Positions 55,871 through 64,000 of a stretch of 64,000 nucleotides of DNA are shown here, one piece after another. How positions within the stretch are numbered: position 1 is the stretch's first letter; each line of letters starts with the position of its first letter. The notes beneath the pieces are model-generated. The model saw nothing but the letters and a program-made list of their open reading frames with translations. It was not told where the DNA came from and did no database searches. The DNA is from Ophioderma brevispina (taxonomy: Eukaryota > Echinodermata > Ophiuroidea > Amphilepidida > Ophiodermatidae), in NCBI GenBank assembly GCA_023653785.1, contig JAMKCH010002919.1, forward strand, positions 62,001 to 126,000, given 5' to 3'. The position numbers were made by a program, and so were the translations under genes.

Positions 55871-57196
55871 CTGAACCCATTGGGCAAAATATAACTATTT
55901 CTTTTTTTTAATTGTACAATTTTAGTCCACCCTACTTTTTTTTTGCCATATTTTTGTAATTTCTTTTTCATTCTAATTAAAAAATGAACAATCTTGCCAT
56001 TTCAAGTTCTAATTTGAGTGTTAGCAATTGGGAGGGGTTGTAACATTTTCCCTTGCCCACCAGGGATTGTAGTTGAAGGGTGGTGCAAGAAACATGCCAA
56101 ACTCTATTATTTTTATTTAAAAGTGTAATGCTTGCATATTTTGGGGCTCCAAGTACTAATAGGAGCCAACTGGGGAAAAAATCAACGGGGGGGTGAGAGA
56201 TTAAGTGGAGAAAGAATTCCTGGGAGCGTTTTCCATATAGGTGGAAGCAATTTAAATAAGGAAAGATCAAGTGGGGGAAGAGACTGAAGTGGGGGAAGAG
56301 CTCAAAGAGGGAAAGAAAGAGATTCCACTGGGGAAGTTACTCAACTAGGATTTTTTTCCACCATCTCCCCTCCCGAATAACGCTGGAATCCCATTCCAAT
56401 TAGGACCTAATCGTACATATCAAATTTGATTATGGCTTTAAAATATAGGGCTATCATTTAGAGCTATTATCATAATGTTTACATGGTTCTTTATCCCTTA
56501 CATGACCACTGCATTTTTTGTTAATTTAGGTCTATATATAAATTAAAATAAATAGTACCAATTATCACACCTCACAGCCAATATCAACAGTTATTACATT
56601 GGTCAATTTTGAACAAATTAGATGGGAAGAAACTGAAATGGGAAGTCACTGAGATTGTTACAAGTTACACTGACGAATCAGGGGGTGTTTTGTGGAGCGC
56701 GTGCCCCCCCTGTAATTTGGCCAAATCTTGTAAAATCAGCCAATTTTTTTTAAACTACCTTCCACCCCGCCGTAATTTTGGCAGTTTTCCAGGGCTTGGG
56801 ATCCGCCCTGAGTTCTCCAGTTCATGGAGCATTTATTCAGTAACAGAGCCCTAAATATGTCCAATACAGTGACAATCCCATGTGACATACAGTAGATTGG
56901 CATCATAGGGAAATACTCGTCAAATATTTCATCCATGACTTCTGGAACAAGTGCCAGTGAAATCAAGCCTATGCATTAATAATACCATTATATTCAATAA
57001 ACCTTCCTGTGTCTAAATCAGTGCCGATCAAATTCCTGACTCAAACCCACGTCTGACTAGAAGACTGCAAGCACGCGTAATGGTTTGAATTTCAGGGACA
57101 CCCTTAGTCTAGACTTAAGTAAGCCTATTGACTGAATTTCATTGTTGTCCTTTTTTTGTTAGTCCTCGCAGTATGTCTGGAAATTAACTGTGTGGG
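55871..57196. other. No gene recognised; repeat fragments
   Basis: AT-rich DNA. At 56700-56790 a fragment related to 8160-8310 (CAAATCTTGTAAAATCAGCC, CCGCCGTAATTTTGGCAG). No exon is recognised. Confidence 0.4.
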
Positions 57197-57566
57197 TTAA
57201 AGGCTGACTCACGAGAATTGTTTCCAATGGAGGGCGCACTCAATTTTTCAAACAATTGTGTTTTTTTTTTGCATATACACAATCTTGTCCAATACTAAAA
57301 TCATTGTGGTGAAACAACTAGCTCAACTCGAAAGTCCTTTAGTGTAGAAAATCACACTTGTTAGAAAATTCTGGATCCGGAAATTTGTTTATACACGTAA
57401 TCCTATGGCCCCGTTATACGTGCATAAATGCTTACTGCAGAAAACTAGAAATGTGATTCAGCTCTAATTTTGGAATTAGCATTTGGGGATATCTTTAGTT
57501 CTAGATCATTATTTTAAATTACTACACACAAAAAAATTAATATTTGGAATCTCTAATCTGCCTTAA
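57197..57566. mobile_element. TTAA-flanked element, GACTCAGAGATTTC family, copy 3
   Basis: It begins TTAAAGGCTGACTCACGAGA and ends GAATCTCTAATCTGCCTTAA, TTAA on both sides. Interior words AATGGAGGGCGCACTC, TTCTGGATCCGGAAATTTG, ACACGTAATCCTATGGCCCC and TACACACAAAAAAATTAATA match 44217-44591 in the same orientation. Confidence 0.78.
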
Positions 57567-59224
57567 CTATGCACTATGGGAACCATCATCACAGGCCCTC
57601 CTAGGAATTATTTGGGGTGGATTTCCGAAGTGACCTTTCAAGCGCAGAGCTTGGAAACTAACCGGGAGGGTGCAGGGCTAAGCCCCTGATCAGGGGACCA
57701 GGGGTGAAGCCTCTGGAAAACTCTGTGATATTTGACAATTTGACCATTATTTTATGGTATAAAAACCATTACTCTTTCTGGAAAATATGCCTCGGGCCGG
57801 CGTAATGAGCAAAAACGTGGCAAACTTTCAGCTTGATAAATTGACCTTGTGCCGATTGCGTTTTTGAGGGGGGTGAGATCATCACAAATGTTCCAAAAGT
57901 GACCCCATATATGAGACCCTGTAGAAGTGAAATGGTGCCCTACATGAGACCACACATAATCTAAGATGTGTAATTTAGAGGAAATGATACCCACCCTGTG
58001 ATACACTCACAAAACCTTCTACTGACTTAATATTGTCAACACTGTACACGTAAACTTTGGAAGCAGCAGCTAAAACACAACCTGGTCATGAAATAGATTC
58101 CTACCCTTATGAGACTTGGAATCCGGATTTGATGACCTATGCAAGACTTGAAATTTTTTAACTACTTATGTCTCCAGGCATATATCCAGGCCTTTAAAAT
58201 TAATCCTAAATATTAGACCCCTAGGGTGCATGATCCTGGGGACATCCAACCACAATGGCAGGGGTAGCTAGTGGTCCCGGTGCTGCTTAACCCTAAAAGA
58301 GGGGGATGCCCCCCCTCGACATTTTTTGTTGTATATCCTTCCACTATTTGTGTTATTTGTTGCACACTGAAACTACATTACTTTTTTTTCCTTTGAAGCC
58401 TTGCGCTCAATTAGACCATTTGAACAAAATCGGACTACGGTTATGTAAACGCGGTTTACCGTAATCATGCCTGCGGGCGAAGAAAAGTCTATTTGACATT
58501 GAAGTACACGGAACAGGCAGAAATCACTTTTTTTTGTGCTAAGGATACAGTTTTACACATGTTTTTATCTTTTTATTTGTTAATTATTATTAAGAGCATG
58601 GTGGCGCATACTTGACACACATCATGGCCAAAAAATCAACTTTTGCTTGAAAAATGGGCGAAAAACCATGAATTTTGTGATTTGTTTAGATTTTTGTCGC
58701 ATGACGCAGGGTTTTAACGTCACTGTGACGTCATACCAGGGTATTGTTTGTACTTTTGTTGGGTAATCAATGGACTCGGGAGAAGGTCATACTAATCCAT
58801 TGGTAACCAACACATGATATAGTTCATCAATCCTGTTTTTCCGAGATACTGGGGGGCAGAATCCCCACACCCCCCGGCGGTGAGAGGGGTCCAAAGCCCC
58901 GGCTTCTTTTCGGTGTAAATCCTCCGGTGGCAGTGGGGGGGGTCCAGGGTGCAAATCCCCCAAAAAATATGCCTTTTTCCCCAATTGTTAAGCCCTATTT
59001 TTTCAATCACGTCTTTGCTCCTGTTGTTAACCCCCTAGAGTTCATCCACTCCCTCTGCACCCGCCTGGCTACTTGTCGTGAGGCAGCGACCATACCTAAA
59101 CTGGCATATGAGGATAGCCCAGGGCACATAAACCAGCAGTGGGCCCATGTGTGGGGGGTCAGTCATGCAGCATCATCTCCCATTTTTAATTTTTCCTCCC
59201 TTTCCCTTCGACCTATCCTTTCCA
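57567..59224. other. No gene recognised; G/C-rich repeat pieces
   Basis: GGGAGGGTGCAGGGCTAAGC (57663) and GGGGTCCAGGGTGCAAATCC (58938), like CCCCTGGACCCCCACCCG at 39150 in reverse sense, look like pieces of one dispersed repeat. No coding block is recognised. Confidence 0.4.
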
Positions 59225-60900
59225 GTTCAAGATTCAAGATTCCAAGATCAATTTATATTTTTCCATAAATCATTTACAATACAAAACGCAACAACAAAAA
59301 TTGTCTTTATGCGGTCGATGTCCTCCTTCCGGGCCCCTCCGCCCCGAAACTGTTCCACACCCCCTACTGTGTCCCCCGTATCCCTCTCGTCCATACAAAT
59401 AAAAAGAAAATGTTAAAAAACACAAAAACACAAACAGACAAAAAATAAAAAAAATACAGTGAAAAAATAATATATGCTGCTCAAAAAGTAGCTAATAGGC
59501 GATAAAATTAAACTTAAATTGACTGTCCTAACAGGAATGATTTTACAGATATGGACTGCTTTCGGTTTTCTTTAACGATATTCCAAAGAAGAGGACCGAT
59601 GTTGTCTAACTGTGGATCAGAAAATGCTTTTTGGTCTTTGCAAGTAATAACTATAAGGATATTCCTTTGTGGATGTGCATTTTCATGATGTTTCGTAAAG
59701 AGTCATCTGAATATTGGTTGGGTAACATAATTATTACGATGCTAATACATAATCCTCCATTTCTAGTTTAGAAGTATCATACACATTTAAACATTGTATA
59801 ACAAATAAGGATTTGAGTGACTCCCTGTAATGGCTATTGAATACTTATCGCACAGCCCATTCGCAGTTTTAGAAATCTTATTAAAAGCCCTTTACAATTA
59901 TTACCCCATGCTGAGGATAACTGTAGTTTATGCTAAGAACTAAAATACGAGTACAAATAGTGGTAGCAATAGTGTGTAAAGTAGGCTCTCCGAATAGTGT
60001 TTTTAACTTAGTTTAAAATGCCACATTGCTTGATAATGTTTTTGAAATACCACGATAGAATTTTCAGGTTAAGTTTTTCGCTCGATGAAGCCGCCCAAAC
60101 ACTTAGTCTTCTTTAACTTTTTCAAGATGCACCAATCCAAACAATATCATTGGGTGTTTTTTATTGCATATTTACTTGTTACTATCTAGTACCTAAAACC
60201 ATATAATTCGTTTTGTGCTAGCATTGTCAGATAATTTATTCGCTTTGACCAGTTATTACTTCAATTAACTCTCACATTACTAAGCTCTATTTACTAACTA
60301 TATCAAAATGAAGAATAGTGGTATCGTCAGCGAATAAAATAAAATCTAGACTGGCGAAGTGTTAGTAATATCATTAATTGTAAAGTATAAATAAAAGCGG
60401 TCTCAGAATTGAACCTTGAGGTACTCCACAAATTAATGCTTGAGATGGATTGGTACTTAAGTTATAATAAACATATTGTTTCCTGTTACATAAATAATTC
60501 TTAAACCATTCCAATATACAATCCCTCTAAATCCGTAATATTCTAATTTGTGAAGTAAGATATTGTGATCGATAGTATCAAAGGCCTGACAAATTCCAGA
60601 AATATTCCCAATGTTGTGTTTCCATTGCAGCTCTGTGGCTTTACTCAACTTTATCTACTAGTCCTAGATCAACTATTGCCATAAAAGTAGAATGAATTGT
60701 TCGAAAGCCAAATGTTTTTTGTTGAGGATTTTATTTTTTCTAAATATTGCATAACGCGATCAAAAACTATCCCGCCCAAAATTTTGGAGAACAAGTAAAA
60801 CAGATACTGGACAATTAGTTTAGTAATAATTCTGTCTCCTTCTTTTTGTAAATTGGAAGTACGTTTGGGCCACTTTAGAGGCTATCAGGCACAATCCGTT
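59225..60900 (-). pseudogene. Decayed non-LTR retrotransposon (CR1/Jockey-like) reverse transcriptase
   Basis: On the minus strand the reverse-transcriptase blocks appear in order with frame changes: PVFSKILGGIVFDRVMQYLE-like (about 60745-60795); GIFLEFVKAFDTIDHNILLH-like and KLEYYGF (60525-60610); CGVPQGSILRPLLFIL-like (60385-60432); and SLDFILFADDTTI (60312-60352), whose FADD holds the catalytic aspartates. The remaining C-terminal part and an AT-rich 3' region continue to about 59225, where TTGAATCTTGAATC-type short repeats (minus strand) form the likely 3' end. It contains stops and frameshifts, so it is not active. The order and motifs fit the CR1/Jockey group; I cannot narrow it further. 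Confidence 0.85.
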
Positions 60901-62160
60901 GATATTGATAAATCTTGCGTGTCAATGGCTTTTACAAAAAAGTTTCGTGGATGCCCTTTTTTACAATTTTTTATTTCCAATATCAGCATGACCAGGCTTT
61001 TTGTTTGGTTAAATGTTATGGAAATAATTTTCATAACCAATCATTTTTCGAACATTCAGGGCCATATACATTTTATTTGGTAATGGCTCGCAGATCTCGT
61101 AATAATTTCTTTTCCAGAATGCATAGGTATTAGACCCGGCAGTTTCCACCCAATCCCTAATCTCCTTTCTCTCCTTCTTGTTCCCAATTTTTCCGTTCTC
61201 AGGAGGCCCCACGAAGGTCGTAGCAAAAGCACTATCATCCTCTATTGAGGGCGAAGGTGGGCATGGGGATTTCCAACGGTCATTAGAGAATTCTTACGTG
61301 TATTTATCTATGGCATCCTCGGTCGGCCGTGAACGTTGAAAATCACAGCATATTTAAAACCTTTCATTCAATACATCTTAGTAATATCATGAAATAGAGG
61401 AAAAATTATTGACTCCAAATCCTTCGGGGTCCAGTGGATTAACCCCGCTGCAAATAGTGTTAATTTTCCAATACCGGTCATTTAGACTTAAATATCCGTG
61501 ACCAGGCCTAGCCCTTAGTCAAGTCTGTGGTGTGACCGTTCGATATGCGTAAGAGCGCCCTCTTACCGTGAGTCTTGAATAAGACTAAGCACCGGTTATG
61601 CCGGAAGTTTGATGCCGTTCTGTTTGCCCTGTTAGGGTTGGCATGTCCCTACCCCTGTTTTCTTCTTTGTTGTGTCCCCACTTAGTCTGTGGGGGAGTTC
61701 CCCACTGACTTATCCCCATATGGGGACTGCTAAGCATCATTAAAGCCCCTCCACACAAAATGTCAAAGAAATATCAAAGAAAGAAATAAAAAAACCAAAA
61801 ACGTTTTTTTTAAAATATCATATTTTTACATATAAAATATTAAAGGTAAAAATGAAGCGATTTCAATAAGGCATCCATATTTCTGCAATAGGCACACATA
61901 GATCTTACCTTTTATTTGGTTTAAAAAGAAATGTTTTAAAAGTGAAACCAAAGGTGGATTTTTTTTATGCATTATGCAATTATAAACAGGCTGAATTTTT
62001 CTATTTGCTCCAATAGGAAACTAGAAATTGCACAATTTTTGTACCAAAAAATATCTCAATGGGAATATTTCTTGCATAAAAACTCAGTGCAAGAATCATA
62101 ATGTTCACATGTTTTCGGAACACCTATTAACCATGTGAATCTCTTGTTGTGCACCCTTTA
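60901..62160. other. Possible 5' part of the LINE, otherwise unrecognised
   Basis: The minus strand at 61009-61238 has frames such as RDWVETAGSNTYAFWKRNYY that could be degraded ORF2 sequence between endonuclease and reverse transcriptase. I cannot confirm this. The G/C-richer stretch 61440-61740 is unrecognised. Confidence 0.3.
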
Positions 62161-62289
62161 AAGTTTGTGTTGTTTTCACTCTAATTGCTGCAATGTGCAA
62201 AAATCACCAAGAGGGGGCAAGAAGGGGAAGAATTCCCGGCAGGGGGAAGCTGCCCCCGGCCACATTAATGCCACTGGTTTGAGCTCAGT

Positions 62290-62530
62290 CCGTTTTTTTT
62301 TTCGGGGGGGAAAAGAGGGGGGGGGCACATGCATTTTCAGGTGGCAAGCAATATAATGAAAATTTTTTGAAGTATAAGTTAAATAGGCTTAACTGTTTGT
62401 TTTCAACTGTAAATTGGCTGAACCAGTCAATTTTTTCAGGGGGCGGGGGGGGTGGAGAAGATCCCCAAAGGGCCGGGGTAACTTCCCCCACCACCATACC
62501 CCACCCCCCCCCTCCCGGACCCGGTTACAC
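62290..62530. repeat. G/C-tract repeat, copy 2
   Basis: Runs of G at about 62304-62311 and 62318-62326, then GGGCACATGCATTTTCAGGT, GGCAAGCAATATAATGAAAA and TTCAGGGGGCGGGGGGGGTGG, ending in a C run (about 62505-62513). Homologous to 55690-55870 in its first half. Confidence 0.6.
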
Positions 62531-63457
62531 CACGGAGCTCAGTTAATTATAAACTTCAAATCGTTCTGTCCAGTGCAGTGCAATCTTTAGTTCAGTCCTC
62601 ACTCATTTAGCCTGAGATGACGTTTCATATTCTCACGGGTTTCTGGTCAAGTCGGTCGTTCGTAGAAAAGGCACTCCACACATGTTTTGGTGTTGGTACG
62701 TATAGAGGCTTCTGTTTTTATGTTTTATCTCATCATTCAACCTACGACAAAGAAGCTTACTTATCTTTTTTGTTGTTTTACTTAGTGCCTGATCGCAAAA
62801 GAAATTCATGGAGGGCACCGTTAGTACGGCTGACATCGTCAGTGGTCTTTACTGGATAAATACATCAGGCAAGTGGTACGCTATGTCCTGTAGTTCTATA
62901 CATTTAAGGACCTGTCCCATTATCCTCAGTTACAGATTACGAATATTCCTTGCTTGCGTTATCTTTGCTTGGTACGCGACAAAAAGTGAAGATTTTGGTT
63001 GGCGTGTAAAGTTCCGTACAGTTTGGTGGCTGGCGCCCTCTCGGCGGCTCGAAAGTGTGTAAGGCTGTGTCACGGACTGCTAAAGATATTATCTAATTGG
63101 TACTGCGTGAGAGAGATTAACGTCATCAGTCCGTCATAGAGAAGTGTGGTAAATGAAACTACATCTCAATATCTCCGGAAACTGTAGGGTTTCTATGGAG
63201 TTTTTGGCCTCAGAGGGTCCGTTACGAGTTTTGTTTGACATATGTTATCGTATTGGGTCTGACCTATAGAACCTAGCGAGAAAATGAACGTTTTTGTCGG
63301 GCACAATTCGGGTAACTCCGGACCACGGAAAAGTAACACGCCATCTCTACGGGCGAATCCATTTTGTCCCACAATGCCGTTCGGTATTATTCCTCTTGAG
63401 AATTTCAACACTGACGCCAATTTTGTTTTTCAATGTAAAACAGAATTACGTACTTAC
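62531..63457. other. No gene recognised
   Basis: Frames at 62808-63062 (plus, 84 codons), 63193-63420 (minus, 75) and 63284-63577 (plus, 97) overlap without recognisable content. The base composition is more even than in the surroundings, as expected near a gene start. Confidence 0.35.
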
Positions 63458-63564
63458 CGTACCGCCGTAGGCGCCCTCATAAGGTGGCCCACATGTTTTG
63501 ACTGGCGCCACATCAACATCGGCTGCTCTGTGCTTTTTTCCGGGCTTTTTATTTTAGCTGCCAT
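63458..63564 (-). CDS. Candidate first exon, unknown protein
   Basis: An ATG at 63564 (context ATCATGG) opens MAAKIKSPEKSTEQPMLMWR, continues QSKHVGHLMRAPTAV, and runs without a stop to a consensus donor (GTACG then GTAAGTACG) at 63457. Length is 107 bases, so it ends in phase 2. The basic N-terminus followed by RAPTAVR could be a mitochondrial presequence, but this is only a composition impression. No downstream exon could be matched. The same DNA is open on the plus strand (63284-63577), so the strand is not certain. Confidence 0.3.
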
Positions 63565-64000
63565 GATTACAAAATAAAAGAACGAATCAACTGAAATTTG
63601 GGCATTTACCCTAGTCATTAATTTAGCAATGTATTTTGTCATTTCACGTTTACGAATCAACCCTGCCGACCAATGTCAGAAAACGACGATGAGTTTTTTC
63701 TTTACTAAAAAGAGAATATCATATATGATTTATTGTTGTTTCTTTTTCAATTCAAACTAACATACTTCAAAACACACACAATAACAAAGTTTACCTTGTT
63801 TAATATAATTAATTTTAGAGGGTATTTTTTTGGTACTTTTAACGGATTATGTACCAAAAATTGTGTTTCCCATGAGTGTCCTATGGCAGTGATTATTGTT
63901 TTGTTTGTTTTTTAACTACTTATGCCATCACCAATGACCTTAGTGAGATCTTTAGTCACCTCATGTGACCCTTTGTCCAAAAAAAGTAGGAATTATAACA
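63565..64000. other. No gene recognised
   Basis: AT-rich non-coding DNA. TGACCTTAGTGAGATC and GTCACCTCATGTGACC near 63946-63985 resemble the TGACCT words of the duplication at 18425-18665. Confidence 0.4.

Overview
The window is animal (metazoan) nuclear DNA: AT-rich, mostly non-coding, with short exons carrying GT/AG splice sites, large introns, and many interspersed repeats. The repeat mix (a Penelope-like element, an RTE-like and a CR1/Jockey-like LINE, tRNA-derived SINE-like units, many short inverted-repeat elements, G/C-tract repeats) fits a marine invertebrate. I cannot name the phylum; echinoderm or a related deuterostome is only a guess. No bacterial gene organisation, operons, CRISPR arrays or rRNA genes were seen.

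The one gene I can name is on the minus strand across about 26.2-41.0 kb: a quinone oxidoreductase-like gene of the zinc-free medium-chain dehydrogenase/reductase group, closest in my judgement to quinone oxidoreductase-like protein 2. Recognisable pieces in transcript order are: an exon at 41037-40857; two alternative versions of the next exon (39846-39747 and 39688-39592), only 58 bases apart; an exon starting GDRVV (30631-30565); an exon ending THTKPG (30149-30042); and the exon with the nucleotide-binding motif VTAAAGAVG. That last exon, with its own intron end and 3' splice site, has been amplified into about 28 tandem 96-bp copies (28836-26189), and only the final copy keeps a splice donor. 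The exon between PG and GDRVV, the 5' end and the C-terminal half were not found. Small frame disturbances leave open whether the gene is intact, mis-assembled or decaying.

The rest by region: 1.3-2.85 kb, two 5'-truncated Penelope-like 3' ends (GIY-YIG domain) as a head-to-head palindrome; 4.4-6.8 kb, GC-richer unrecognised DNA; 8.6-9.0 kb, a SINE-like unit; 9.2-12.3 kb, a large element with about 0.6-0.7-kb inverted arms built of sub-repeats; 13-24 kb, many short inverted-repeat elements, a segmental duplication with a filled and an empty insertion site, and two phase-compatible unknown exons; 29-41 kb, introns of the reductase gene loaded with elements; 41.5-45.7 kb, SINE-like and inverted-repeat elements; 46.2-47.7 kb, a decayed RTE-like reverse transcriptase; 52.3-54.3 kb, a 41-bp tandem array of about 48 units; 54.8-58 kb, G/C-tract and other repeats; 59.2-60.9 kb, a decayed CR1/Jockey-like LINE on the minus strand; 63.5 kb, a possible first exon.

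Three different short-element families here are flanked by TTAA. Single-base indels are dense in the tandem arrays and also seen in exons, so long-read assembly error must be kept in mind for every frame argument.
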